NCBI RefSeq assembly: GCF_013032855.1 | Contig: NZ_WQDA01000002.1 | Span: 558,001-622,000 of the forward strand | Length of the DNA: 64,000 nt | Origin: Ruegeria arenilitoris | Lineage (GTDB): Bacteria; Pseudomonadota; Alphaproteobacteria; Rhodobacterales; Rhodobacteraceae | Reading direction: 5' to 3' | Shown: positions 24,604-33,656 of the stretch, one piece after another | How positions within the stretch are numbered: position 1 is the first letter of the stretch | Layout of the letters: the number at the start of each line of letters is the position of its first letter | Made by a program: the position numbers and the translations under genes | The notes under the pieces: model-generated | Seen by the model: the letters and a program-made list of their open reading frames with translations, nothing else | The model's database searches: none | What the model was told of the DNA's origin: nothing

Positions 24604-25740
24604 TCAGGCATCAACAAGCAAAGGCCTGTGATTTTTGAGGTGACGAGCAATCAGACGGGTCTGTTGTTGGCTTATCGGGATCAACCTAGCGGGTTCGGAT
24701 TCGTGGGTCTCATCAGCCAGTTCCGGAAAAATCGCAAGGATTTCAATCCTTGCCGCGGGTCCCAGAGATTTCAGCGCCTCAGGGCCGGTATACAGGCTTT
24801 CGGTCGGCGCGGATTCGGCAAACAGGATCTCGTGCCGGTCGAACAGCAGATGGAAGTACTCGATGCTGTCGACCGTACAATCTACGAAGATCCCCGGCAG
24901 CGCCGTCAGCTTGATCGCGGGAATCAGAACTTGATACTGACCGAACATGCGTTGCGCGATGCGAGAACCGACCATCATGCGGTGCTGGCGGGAAACCATC
25001 AGGTCCCGCGTGGGCAGCCCTGCCCCCAAAGCCCCGGCGCAAATACGGACGGGGCGCAGTTTCGGATTGGCCCTCAGATCAACCGCATCAAACCTGCGCC
25101 GACCGATCCAGCGGATGGATTGGTTGCCGCTCTCGGCCGTACAGATCAGGTCACCGGTGCGCAGGTCTTGCACCTGTACCGGGCCGCGGTCAGTCAGAAT
25201 GCTCGTGCCAGCGGTAAAACACGGAACGCCGGATCCGTTTTCAAATGCGGAATAGGTGACCGTGATGCCCGACGGCAGGGTGAAACTGCCGCTGGTCAAC
25301 GAATAGCTGGTGCCGGCAGACACGGTGAATGTCCCGAATAAGCTGTCGTTAACCACAGTTCCTGCAGGCAGATTCAGCGTGTCGGTACCACTGCCACCGC
25401 GCACATCGCCGGACACGCTGGTGCTGCGGAAGTTCAGAACATCATTTCCGCCGCCCAGGCGGATATTGCCAATGACCGAGCCTTGCAGCGTGACCGTGTC
25501 GTCGTCTGATCCGGCCCTTACCTGACCGCCGATCGTGCTGCCGATCACCGTGATCGTATCGATCCCGGCATTTCCACGGACACTGCCAGAGATGGTACTG
25601 TTGGTGACAGTGATGATGTCGTTGCCTCCGCGCGCGCGGATATCATCAATCGGCGTACCCTGAGGGGTGCCATTCAGCGTACCGTTGTCATTGGTGACAT
25701 CGATATCGTCGTCGCCGTTTGTCCCAAAGATATCGGGCAT
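24604..25740 (-). CDS. Hint-domain protein with an N-terminal 20-residue beta-repeat region
   Basis: The 378-residue protein opens with MPDIFGTNGDDDID and then has four consecutive repeats of 19-20 residues (41-60, 61-80, 81-99, 100-119). Their pattern is D-x-I-T-V...S-x-I-x-G-x-V-R-x-G, likely a calcium-binding, RTX-like beta-solenoid. A Hint (hedgehog/intein) domain begins at C174 (VPCFTAGTSILTDRGPVQVQ), with the later RQHRMMV block carrying a histidine typical of the autoprocessing site. Roseobacters have many such Hint proteins, thought to be secreted (type I route) and self-cleaving or cross-linking. No signal peptide is seen and no secretion genes are adjacent. I chose the ATG at 25740 because the preceding residues look unrelated. 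Confidence 0.85.
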   Translation of the reverse strand: MPDIFGTNGDDDIDVTNDNGTLNGTPQGTPIDDIRARGGNDIITVTNSTISGSVRGNAGIDTITVIGSTIGGQVRAGSDDDTVTLQGSVIGNIRLGGGNDVLNFRSTSVSGDVRGGSGTDTLNLPAGTVVNDSLFGTFTVSAGTSYSLTSGSFTLPSGITVTYSAFENGSGVPCFTAGTSILTDRGPVQVQDLRTGDLICTAESGNQSIRWIGRRRFDAVDLRANPKLRPVRICAGALGAGLPTRDLMVSRQHRMMVGSRIAQRMFGQYQVLIPAIKLTALPGIFVDCTVDSIEYFHLLFDRHEILFAESAPTESLYTGPEALKSLGPAARIEILAIFPELADETHESEPARLIPISQQQTRLIARHLKNHRPLLVDA

Positions 25741-25896
25741 AAGAGGCGGGTCCTGTCTCTCCGCTTGGTCACGGCAAGTCAGCTGCGCTCCGGTTTTTCT
25801 ATGTGCTGGGCGCCACAACCAAGGATTTCACCTGCACTCAGGCTACAGAACTCCTCGGCGTTGCGCCAAGTTTTCCTGTCCGCGCGGGCAATGGTG

Positions 25897-26874
25897 TTAC
25901 CCGGATGCAAGAGTCCTCAGCATCCGCTCGGCCGCCACCGAGGGGCTGAGTTGCCCCGACCCGACCTCGGCGCCCAGCCGATCCATCTCGGACCGGGCCA
26001 GCGGGGTCTCCAGCTTGGCGAGCAGCGCGTGGCGCACCTCCTGGTCGAACCAGTAGCGGGCCTGTTCGGCGCGGTTGGCCTCCCAATGGCCGTTCTTTTT
26101 GCGCCAATCGGCCAGGGCCTGCATCTCGGCCCAGGCCTGGTCCAGGCCGTGTTCCTCGACCGCCGAGACTGTCATCGCCTTGGGAAAGCCCTCGGGGTCC
26201 TGCGGGCGTTTGCGCAGCAGGCGCAGCGCCCCGGCGTAGTCGGCGCAGGTGCGGGTGGCGGTGGCTTTCAGGTCGCCGTCGGCCTTGTTGATCAGGATGA
26301 GGTCGGCCATTTCCATGATGCCGCGCTTGACGCCCTGCAATTCGTCCCCGCCGGCCGGAGCCAGCAACAGCAGGAACAGGTCGGACATTTCCGATACAAC
26401 GGTTTCCGACTGGCCCACGCCCACGGTTTCGATCAGCACCACGTCGAACCCGGCCGCCTCGCACAGGGCAATGGCCTCGCGGGTGCGGCGGGCGACGCCG
26501 CCCAGATGGCTCTGGCTGGGCGAGGGGCGGATGAAGGCGTTCGGCTCTCGGCTGAGGCGTTCCATCCGGGTCTTGTCGCCCAGGATCGAGCCGCCCGAGC
26601 GGGCCGAGCTGGGATCGACCGCCAGAACCGCCACCCGCAGCCTCTGCCCGATCAGCATCATGCCGAAGCTTTCGATGAAGGTGGATTTGCCCACCCCCGG
26701 CGTTCCCGACAGGCCGATGCGCAGCGCCTGCCGCCCGACGCCCGAAAGCGCCTCGAGCAGCTGCGCCGTCTGGACGCGGTGATCGGCGCGGGTGCTTTCG
26801 ACAAGGGTGATCGCGCGAGCCAGCGCCCGGCGATCGCCTTTGAGAATCCTGTCGGCAAGCTCGGCTGTGGTCAT
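25897..26874 (-). CDS. meaB: methylmalonyl-CoA mutase-associated GTPase MeaB
   Basis: The 325-residue G3E-type GTPase has Walker A GTPGVGKS (residues 57-64), a Mg-binding DPSSARSGGSILGDKTRM block, ETVGVGQSE and NKADGD (base recognition). The C-terminal dimerisation helix region is present. MeaB protects and reloads adenosylcobalamin in methylmalonyl-CoA mutase, needed for propionate and ethylmalonyl-CoA pathway flux. The mutase gene itself is not in the window. An ScfR-like regulator of acyl-CoA metabolism is encoded at 1.4-2.7 kb, but not next to it. Confidence 0.97.
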   Translation of the reverse strand: MTTAELADRILKGDRRALARAITLVESTRADHRVQTAQLLEALSGVGRQALRIGLSGTPGVGKSTFIESFGMMLIGQRLRVAVLAVDPSSARSGGSILGDKTRMERLSREPNAFIRPSPSQSHLGGVARRTREAIALCEAAGFDVVLIETVGVGQSETVVSEMSDLFLLLLAPAGGDELQGVKRGIMEMADLILINKADGDLKATATRTCADYAGALRLLRKRPQDPEGFPKAMTVSAVEEHGLDQAWAEMQALADWRKKNGHWEANRAEQARYWFDQEVRHALLAKLETPLARSEMDRLGAEVGSGQLSPSVAAERMLRTLASG

Positions 26875-27000
26875 GGGCGGGGTCCTTCGTCGAAATCTGC
26901 CCTAGATGACGGGGATGGGCCGGGTTTGTCCAGTACCGCCGCGCGCGGGATTTGACGCAGGCGTTCTGGACCTTGGCCGCGGCTTTGGCGATAAGGCGGC

Positions 27001-29451
27001 ATGACCCGTCTACCGATCGACAATGCCCTGCCCGACCTGATCGCCGCGCTGCGCGCGGGCGGCCGCGCAGTGCTGCAGGCTCCGCCCGGGGCCGGCAAGA
27101 CCACGCGCGTGCCGCTGGCTATGCGCGACGCCGGCCTGTGCGACGGGCGGATCGTGATGCTGGAACCGCGGCGGCTGGCCGCCCGCGCCGCTGCCGAACG
27201 CATGGCCGAGACACTGGGCGAACGTGCGGGCGAGACCGTCGGCTATCGCGTGCGGGGCGAGGCGAAGGTATCGAAAGCCACCCGGATCGAGGTGGTGACC
27301 GAAGGCATCCTGACCCGGATGCTGCAATCCGAACCCGACCTGCCCGGCGTTGGGGCGGTGATCTTCGACGAATTCCACGAACGCTCTCTGAACGCCGATC
27401 TGGGGCTGGCCCTGTGCCTTGAGGTCGCCGGCGCGCTGCGCGACGACCTGATCCTGCTGGCGATGTCGGCCACGCTGGATGCCGATCCGGTGGCGCGGTT
27501 GATGGACGCGCCGTTGGTGACATCCGAGGGGCGCAGTTTTCCGGTTCAGACCCGCTGGCTGGACCGCCCGCTGGGCCCGCAGGCGCGGCGGCTGGACGCG
27601 TTGGTCGATCTGGTGGTTCAGGCCGAGCGCGAGACCCGTACCACCGGCGGCGGCATTCTGGTGTTCCTGCCGGGCGAGGGCGAGATCCGCCGGGCCGAGG
27701 CCGCGCTGGCCGGCCGGCTGCCCGGCGATTGCGCGATCCGGCCGCTGTTCGGCGCCCTGCCCTTCGCCGCCCAGCGCGCCGCCCTTGCGCCGGCCGAGGC
27801 CGGGCGCAAGGTGGTGCTGGCCACCGCGATCGCCGAGACCTCGCTGACCATTCCGGACATCCGGGTGGTGGTGGACATGGGCCAGGCCCGCCGCACACGG
27901 TTCGATCCGGGCTCGGGCATGTCGCGGCTGGTGACCGAGCGCGTCACCCGCGCCGAGGCGACCCAGCGCGCCGGCCGCGCGGGCCGCGTGGCCGAAGGGC
28001 TGTGCTATCGCCTGTGGTCGAAGGGTGAGGAAGGCGCCTTGCCCGCCTTTCCACCCGCCGAGATCGAGGCCGCCGACCTGACCGGCCTTGCGCTGGAACT
28101 GGCCCTGTGGGGGGCCGAGCCGCAGGATCTGGCCTTTCTGACACCACCGCCCGAGGGGGCGCTGGCCGAGGCGCGCGCGCTGATGCGGATGCTGGGCGCG
28201 CTGGACGGCAAGGGCCGGATCACCGACCATGGCCGCGCGTTGGCTGGCTTGCCGCTGCATCCGCGGCTGGGGCACATGCTGGTCACGGCCGGTGCGCAGG
28301 CCGCCCCGCTTGCCGCGCTGATGGCCGAGCGCGACCCGTTGAAGGGCGCGCCGGTGGACCTGTCGCTGCGGCTCGAGGCGCTGCGCGATCCGCGCGCCTA
28401 TCAGCGCAACCGGGTCTGGCCCGCCAATCCCGGCGTTCTGGACCGAATCCGGTCCGAGGCGAAACGGCTGCGCGGCCAGATCAAGACCGAAGGCGGCCCG
28501 CTGAGCCCGGCGGCGATGGCCGCGTTGGCCTATCCCGACCGGGTCGGACAGCGGCGAAAGGGCGACGCGCCGCGCTATGTGCTGTCGGGCGGCAAGGGTG
28601 TGGTGATGGACCCCGGCGACCCGCTGGCCGCGGCGCCGTATCTGGTGGCCATCGACACCGACGGCAACCCGCGCGAGGCCCGGCTGCGCATGGCCGCGCA
28701 GATCTCAGAGGCCGAGATACGCGCGTTGTTCGCCGACCAGATCGAATGGGTCGAGACCTGCGCCTGGTCGAAACGGGACCGTCGGGTGGTGGCCCGGCGG
28801 CAGGAACGGTTCGGGGCGCTGGTGCTGGATGACCGCATCTGGAAGGACGTGCCCGACGAGTCCGTGGCCCGCGCGATGCTGGACGGCGTGCGCGATCTGG
28901 GCCTGCGGCTGGAGGGCAAGGACGCGCGACTGGCCGCGCGGGTCGAGCTGGTGCGGGCGGCGGGTGTCGACCTGCCCGATTTCTCGGAAAACGGGCTGAT
29001 GGACACGCTTGAGGACTGGCTGCTGCCGATGCTGACCGGCGTGCGCAGTGCCGAGGATCGGAAGCGGTTCGACCTGCTGCCCGCCCTTCAGGCGCGGCTG
29101 AGTTGGGACCAGATGCAGGAACTGGACCGACGCGCGCCCCCGGCCTTCGTCACGCCGCTGGGGCGCAAGGTTCCGATCGACTATGGCAAGGCGGTGCCCG
29201 AGATCGCGGTTCGCCTGCAGGAGATGTTCGGGGTCACCCAGCACCCTATTGTGGGCGGCGAGCCGCTGAAGATCACCCTTCTGTCCCCCGCGCAACGCCC
29301 GATCCAGATCACCCGCGACCTGCCGGGGTTCTGGGCCGGGTCCTATGCCGATGTGCGCAAGGACATGCGCGCGCAATACCCCAAGCACCCCTGGCCCGAG
29401 GACCCGACCCAGGCCGACCCGACCCTGCGGGCCAAACGCAGGGGTGCTTGA
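27001..29451 (+). CDS. hrpB: ATP-dependent RNA helicase HrpB
   Basis: The 816-residue DEAH-type helicase has motif I APPGAGKTTRVPLAM, motif II IFDEFHERSL, motif III MSATLDADPV, motif VI TQRAGRAGRVAEG and a C-terminal HrpB domain. Its length agrees with the family. HrpB helicases act on RNA or ribonucleoprotein in the cytoplasm, and the exact role is uncertain. The ATG is preceded by AAGG. The NUDIX gene 71 bases downstream on the same strand may be co-transcribed. Base composition here is very GC-rich, giving long antisense frames that are not genes. Confidence 0.96.
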   Translation: MTRLPIDNALPDLIAALRAGGRAVLQAPPGAGKTTRVPLAMRDAGLCDGRIVMLEPRRLAARAAAERMAETLGERAGETVGYRVRGEAKVSKATRIEVVTEGILTRMLQSEPDLPGVGAVIFDEFHERSLNADLGLALCLEVAGALRDDLILLAMSATLDADPVARLMDAPLVTSEGRSFPVQTRWLDRPLGPQARRLDALVDLVVQAERETRTTGGGILVFLPGEGEIRRAEAALAGRLPGDCAIRPLFGALPFAAQRAALAPAEAGRKVVLATAIAETSLTIPDIRVVVDMGQARRTRFDPGSGMSRLVTERVTRAEATQRAGRAGRVAEGLCYRLWSKGEEGALPAFPPAEIEAADLTGLALELALWGAEPQDLAFLTPPPEGALAEARALMRMLGALDGKGRITDHGRALAGLPLHPRLGHMLVTAGAQAAPLAALMAERDPLKGAPVDLSLRLEALRDPRAYQRNRVWPANPGVLDRIRSEAKRLRGQIKTEGGPLSPAAMAALAYPDRVGQRRKGDAPRYVLSGGKGVVMDPGDPLAAAPYLVAIDTDGNPREARLRMAAQISEAEIRALFADQIEWVETCAWSKRDRRVVARRQERFGALVLDDRIWKDVPDESVARAMLDGVRDLGLRLEGKDARLAARVELVRAAGVDLPDFSENGLMDTLEDWLLPMLTGVRSAEDRKRFDLLPALQARLSWDQMQELDRRAPPAFVTPLGRKVPIDYGKAVPEIAVRLQEMFGVTQHPIVGGEPLKITLLSPAQRPIQITRDLPGFWAGSYADVRKDMRAQYPKHPWPEDPTQADPTLRAKRRGA

Positions 29452-29522
29452 ATACCGTCTGTCAGATTGATATCTCTCGCCGTCTGGAAGGCAGAACAAC
29501 AAAAAAACGGCAGGCACCCGCA

Positions 29523-29978
29523 ATGACATGGCTGCACAAATTCTGGGAGGGGGTTCTGAAACCCCTGTTTCAGCGTCCGCGCCTCGTGCAGTTCGCGGCG
29601 CTGTGTACCCGTGGCGATGACCCCGATACGCAGGTGCTGCTGGTTACCAGCCGCGACACCGGGCGGTGGATCATCCCCAAGGGCTGGCCGATTGACGGGC
29701 TGAACGGGGCCCAAGCCGCAGCGCAGGAGGCCTGGGAAGAGGCCGGCGTGCGCACCGCCGAGGTCGATCCAGAGCCGGTCGGCAGCTACTGCTACGGCAA
29801 GGTCCGCAAAAGTGGCGTGATCGATCCGGTCTGCACCACGGTCTATCGGCTGCGGGTCACCGAACTGGCCGATGAATTTCCCGAAATGCACGAACGCACC
29901 CGCGAGTGGGTCTCGCCGCAAGAGGCGTCCGAACGGGTCCATGAACCAGAGCTGAAAAAGCTGCTGTTGCGGATCTAA
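29523..29978 (+). CDS. NUDIX hydrolase of the diphosphoinositol-phosphatase-like branch
   Basis: The 151-residue protein has the DIPP-like core RDTGRWIIPKGWPIDGLNGA followed by QAAAQEAWEEAGV. The Nudix box is altered: the REUxEE position reads QEAWEE and the earlier conserved Glu is absent, though the EE pair binding metal is kept. It has no signal peptide. The substrate could be a nucleoside or inositol-type diphosphate. A paralogue with the same unusual box is encoded at 62061-62570. The gene follows hrpB and ends with a four-base overlap with the convergent PanE-like gene. Confidence 0.88.
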   Translation: MTWLHKFWEGVLKPLFQRPRLVQFAALCTRGDDPDTQVLLVTSRDTGRWIIPKGWPIDGLNGAQAAAQEAWEEAGVRTAEVDPEPVGSYCYGKVRKSGVIDPVCTTVYRLRVTELADEFPEMHERTREWVSPQEASERVHEPELKKLLLRI

Positions 29979-30970
29979 CCGCCGGCACCGCTCAGCCCGG
30001 CACGGATCTGATCGGGGGTCAGCGGACCCGTCTCGCCCCGCGTGATCAGCGCTGCCAACCGGTCGCAGATCGGGGTCGGCGTGCCGGTTTCGCGGCCCAG
30101 GCGAATGATCTCACCCTGCAGGCTGTCAATTTCGGTCGGACGACCGGCATCCAGATCATAGGCCATCGAGGTGCGCGCGGCGGGGTCGATCGTCAGCATC
30201 CGCGCCGCGATGCGCGAAAACAGCGGCGTGGGCAGGCGCAGGATATGCGGCGTCATCCAGGCCGGCAGCGGCGTGGTCGAGGCCACGGGATGCCCGGAGG
30301 CGGCCAGAACCGCCAGCGCCTCGGCCATCTGATCGGCCATCAGGCGGCGCCAGTCGCGGTTCAATAGCTGTTCGCGCAGGGTCAGGCCCGACAGCGCGTT
30401 CAGAGCATTGTTGAGGTTGATGACCAGCTTGCCCCATTGCACCGCCTCGATCCCGTCGGTTTCGGTGACGGGCAGATCGGGCGAGGACAAGCGGCGGGCC
30501 AGCGCGCCGGGGCCGGACTGGATCACGATGTCGCCGGATGTCGCGCGATGCCAGGTGGCCGGACCGGCAGGCACCACGTTGAACGGCACCATCCCGGCGC
30601 GTACGTCCCGCCCAGGCAGCGCGGTGCGCAGGGTGCGCGCGTTTTCCATACCGTTCTGCCACGAAATGACCGGGGCCGCGGCCGGGGCGAGCGCGGCGAT
30701 CAGGCGGGCCATCTCGGCGGTGGCGCCGGTTTTCACCGTGACCAGAACCAGATCGGCGTCGGACAGGCAGGCAGGGTCATCGGACAGGGTCAGACGGTCG
30801 GCGGGGATCGTTTTGCGCAGGCCCGAATAGTCGGTCGCGGTCAGCCCGTTCTGCCGGATCGGGTCCAGCACCCGCGCCCGGCCCAGCAGCGTGACGTGGT
30901 GGCCGGCATAGGCCAGCAGCCCCCCGCAATAGCATCCGATGCTGCCCGCGCCCGCGATCACCAGTTTCAT
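29975..30970 (-). CDS. ketopantoate reductase family protein (PanE/ApbA-like)
   Basis: The 331-residue protein has an N-terminal Rossmann fold with GAGSIGCYCGGLLA for NADPH, the NGMENA block and a C-terminal helical ApbA domain with KLVINLNNALNALSG. True PanE reduces 2-dehydropantoate to pantoate for coenzyme A synthesis. Many paralogues of this fold act on other 2-oxo acids, and no pantothenate genes lie here, so the substrate is uncertain. The start follows GAAGGGGACGGC. Pirin is next upstream on the same strand, 78 bases away. Confidence 0.88.
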   Translation of the reverse strand: MKLVIAGAGSIGCYCGGLLAYAGHHVTLLGRARVLDPIRQNGLTATDYSGLRKTIPADRLTLSDDPACLSDADLVLVTVKTGATAEMARLIAALAPAAAPVISWQNGMENARTLRTALPGRDVRAGMVPFNVVPAGPATWHRATSGDIVIQSGPGALARRLSSPDLPVTETDGIEAVQWGKLVINLNNALNALSGLTLREQLLNRDWRRLMADQMAEALAVLAASGHPVASTTPLPAWMTPHILRLPTPLFSRIAARMLTIDPAARTSMAYDLDAGRPTEIDSLQGEIIRLGRETGTPTPICDRLAALITRGETGPLTPDQIRAGLSGAGG

Positions 30971-31048
30971 GCCGTCCCCTTCCCGTTTGCCGTCAAGGAT
31001 CGCCGGGATCGCGCGGGCGGGCAAGCCGGGCGGGCGCTGACGTCGCGT

Positions 31049-32011
31049 TCAGCGCGCGCGCCGGGGTTTGGTGCGTTCCAGTTCGGGAGTGATCGGAATG
31101 AAATCGTCTTCGTCCCCCGGCGGCAGGTGGAAGGCGCCGTTGGCCCAATCGGCGGATTTCCATTCGCGGATCGCCGTTTCGATCTTGTCCTTCGAAGACG
31201 AGACGAAGTTCCACCAGATATACCGATCCTCATTCATCGTGGCCCCGCCCAGCAGCATCAGCCGCGCCCCCGCCGGCCCGGCAGTCACCGACAGGCGGTC
31301 ACCTGGGCGGAAGACCATCATGCGGCCTTCCTCGAACCGGTCACCCGCGATCTCGACCGAGCCCTGGGTGACGTAGACGCCCCGATCCTCATGATCGTCG
31401 GGCAGCGGAAACGCGGCGCCGGGATCCAGTTGCACGTCCAGATAGAAGATTTCAGACAGCATCGTGACCGGGCTGGTTTCCCCATAGGCCGAGCCGAGGA
31501 TCAGCCGGGCGCTGACACCGGCATCCTGGATATGCGGCAACGCGCCCTGCTTGTGATGTTCGAAATCGGGGGCCATGTCTTCGTGCGCTTCGGGCAGCGC
31601 GATCCAGGTCTGGATGCCGAACAGGCTGTGCCGCTTGGCGCGGGTTTCGGCGCTGGTGCGTTCGGAATGGGTGACGCCGCGGCCCGCGACCATCCAGTTG
31701 ACCTCGCCGGGATAGATCATCTGATGGGTGCCAAGGCTGTCGCGATGTTCAAACTCGCCCTGGTACAGGTAGGTGACCGTGCCCAGCCCGATATGCGGAT
31801 GCGGGCGTACGTCGATGCCGCCATCGGTGATGAACTCGGCCGGTCCCATCTGATCGAAGAAGATAAAGGGCCCCACCAACTGACGCTTGACCGAGGGCAG
31901 CGCGCGGCGCACCTCGAACCCGCCCAGATCGCGGGCGCGCGGGATGATCAGGGTCTCCAGCGCCGAACCTTCGCTGACGCATTCGGGGCTGTGGGTGGGG
32001 TTCCAGCTCAT
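31049..32011 (-). CDS. pirin family protein
   Basis: The 320-residue bicupin begins MSWNPTHSPECVSEGSALET. It carries the pirin metal site in DVRPHPHIGLGTVTYLYQGE and FEHRDSLGTHQ, with a further histidine in GRGVTHSER. The C-terminal cupin contains VYVTQGSVEIAGDRFEEG. Pirins bind iron and in bacteria act as quercetinases or as regulators of pyruvate metabolism; which applies is unknown. The ATG at 32011 is supported by GGAG six bases upstream. It is preceded on the same strand by the PhyH-type dioxygenase gene (102-bp gap). Confidence 0.92.
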   Translation of the reverse strand: MSWNPTHSPECVSEGSALETLIIPRARDLGGFEVRRALPSVKRQLVGPFIFFDQMGPAEFITDGGIDVRPHPHIGLGTVTYLYQGEFEHRDSLGTHQMIYPGEVNWMVAGRGVTHSERTSAETRAKRHSLFGIQTWIALPEAHEDMAPDFEHHKQGALPHIQDAGVSARLILGSAYGETSPVTMLSEIFYLDVQLDPGAAFPLPDDHEDRGVYVTQGSVEIAGDRFEEGRMMVFRPGDRLSVTAGPAGARLMLLGGATMNEDRYIWWNFVSSSKDKIETAIREWKSADWANGAFHLPPGDEDDFIPITPELERTKPRRAR

Positions 32012-32113
32012 GTCGGTCTCCAATCCGGTGCGGCAGGATGTTCACCCTTGCCAATCTAGCGCAAAATACCAGCGGACAAAGTGCATCTACGCACAGACAA
32101 GCTGCGCCCCGGA

Positions 32114-32956
32114 TCAGTCCTGTGCGCGGGGCCAGAGTTGCGGAAAAAACGGGCCGGCGATCCGGTCGCCCTCGGCATAGCCGGCGGCCTCAAACTGCGC
32201 CCGCTCCTCCTTGGCCCAATCGCCGCGATACCGGATCACCCCGTCCGGCCCGGTCATGCGCAGGGTGAAGCGGCGCACGGTTTCCGTGGGCGTGACCGAG
32301 GACAGCCCCCCGTGCAGCGTGCGCATGTCGAAATAGATGCAATCGCCCAGATCCAGGTCCCATTGCAGCAGGTCATAAGCGCCGGGATCGGCATTCACGT
32401 CCGGTGGCGGGTGATAGGTGCGGCCTGCAACCTGCGTGGGTTCATAGCTGGGGTGCCCGTCGGCGAAACGCACCCGCATGAACAGCTTGTCCCACAGGTG
32501 CGAGCCGCGCACGAAGGCGATCCCGTTGTCCTTACTGACCGGTTCAAGCGGCAGCCACAGCACGCACATCGAGCCTTCGAAATCGAAATAGGACAGGTCC
32601 TGATGGAATGGCGGGCGCGAGGTCGATCCGGCCTCGCGCAGGAACCAGTTGTCCATCACCAGATTGATCGGCACGGCGCCCAGCAACTCGGACGCGATTG
32701 ACGCACAGGGCGAGTTGCGGACGAATTCCTCGAACTGGGGGATCTTGCTCCAGGCCCAGTAATCCTCGAGATAGGCGGGCGCGTCCGGGTCCTTGGTGTG
32801 GCGGGTGAAGTTCTCGGTCGGGGTCTGCAGATCGGCGTCGATGCCCGCGCGCAGCAACTCCAGCCAGTCCGCGCTGAATTTCTGGCGCAGCACCACCGCG
32901 CCATCGCGGCGGAAGGCGGTGATTTCATCCTTGGTCAGCAGGTTGGCATCTGTCAT
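32114..32956 (-). CDS. phytanoyl-CoA dioxygenase (PhyH) family protein
   Basis: The 280-residue protein has the non-haem iron facial triad H118-x-D120 (RPPFHQDLSYF) and H215 (MRTLHGGLSS), with an arginine soon after (TVRRFTLR) to bind 2-oxoglutarate. It is therefore an active-looking Fe(II)/2-oxoglutarate hydroxylase. Substrates in this family range from phytanoyl-CoA to ectoine and small natural products, and no context gene narrows it here. It sits upstream of pirin and PanE-like genes on the same strand, but with gaps of 78-102 bases, so an operon is possible and not certain. Confidence 0.9.
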   Translation of the reverse strand: MTDANLLTKDEITAFRRDGAVVLRQKFSADWLELLRAGIDADLQTPTENFTRHTKDPDAPAYLEDYWAWSKIPQFEEFVRNSPCASIASELLGAVPINLVMDNWFLREAGSTSRPPFHQDLSYFDFEGSMCVLWLPLEPVSKDNGIAFVRGSHLWDKLFMRVRFADGHPSYEPTQVAGRTYHPPPDVNADPGAYDLLQWDLDLGDCIYFDMRTLHGGLSSVTPTETVRRFTLRMTGPDGVIRYRGDWAKEERAQFEAAGYAEGDRIAGPFFPQLWPRAQD

Positions 32957-33161
32957 CGGCTTCCCCCTTGGTGACGCAAGGAAAAGGATCGCACCCGAAT
33001 GGCGCAGGCGTCAAAGGTTATTGCCGTCTCGGTCCATTCCACGCGCTTTTGTCTGCAGGTCGGCCGGATTTTGCCCGGAACGCTCGGAATGAGTCGTGAT
33101 CGTGCTATTCTTCCACTGTGGCGGTTGGAACAGCTGCCGGGTCAGCACAGGAGAGGTTTCG

Positions 33162-33650
33162 ATGCCCGGAGATTCACTGAACCGAAGAACCATGCTAGTG
33201 GCCGGCACGGCGTTGGTTGCCACGGCCGGCAGCGGGCTGATTCTGCCTGCGCGGGCCAGTGGGTTGGCGCCGACCCCGTCGATGCGAGGCGGATCGAACA
33301 ACTACCGCCCGGGCGCGCCGATCGTCGACCGGATCGGCGGCGGCGGCTTCTGGATGACCGGCACCGTTCGGCAGGCCGGCGACGGCGCACCCCTGCCAGG
33401 TCAGCGCATCCAGATCTGGGCGCATACCACAGAAGGCCACGAGCGCGACCCGCAAAGCCACGGTGCCACCCTGACCGATGCGAACGGAGAATTCCGGCTG
33501 GAGATGCCGCAGATCGTGCCGGCCTTTGGTCAGCCGCATGGACATCTGGCCTATGACAGCGGCGAATTCGAGACCGTCTTCCTGCGCCCGATCATGTCCA
33601 GTGCGCGCGACAAGACCCTCGCCGCGCATTTCGTTCTGCAACCGGTCTGA
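33162..33650 (+). CDS. Tat-exported protein with an intradiol-dioxygenase-like (transthyretin-like) fold
   Basis: The 162-residue protein has a twin-arginine signal (NRRTMLVAGTALVATAGSG, R8-R9), so it is exported folded. The mature region resembles the beta-sandwich of intradiol dioxygenases (GAPLPGQRIQIWAHTTEGHE, ATLTDANGEFRLEMPQIVPA, then QPHGHLAYDSGEFETVFLRP). The two iron-ligand tyrosines of true catechol dioxygenases are not in their usual places (GHER replaces the G-x-Y region), though a HGH cluster is present. It may be non-catalytic or bind another metal or cofactor. GGAGAGG precedes the ATG. The stop is six bases from a di-haem membrane protein gene, so the two work together by inference. 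Confidence 0.75.
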   Translation: MPGDSLNRRTMLVAGTALVATAGSGLILPARASGLAPTPSMRGGSNNYRPGAPIVDRIGGGGFWMTGTVRQAGDGAPLPGQRIQIWAHTTEGHERDPQSHGATLTDANGEFRLEMPQIVPAFGQPHGHLAYDSGEFETVFLRPIMSSARDKTLAAHFVLQPV

Positions 33651-33656
33651 ACCACG

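Noticed and set aside
24604-25740. Intein insertion in a host gene
   Set aside because: The Hint domain lies near the C-terminal half of a short stand-alone protein with no split enzyme around it, so it is a BIL/hedgehog-type Hint protein rather than an inserted intein.
33162-33650. Annotating the Tat protein as an active catechol or protocatechuate dioxygenase
   Set aside because: The protein is short and the usual tyrosine ligands are not in place, so only the fold likeness is retained.
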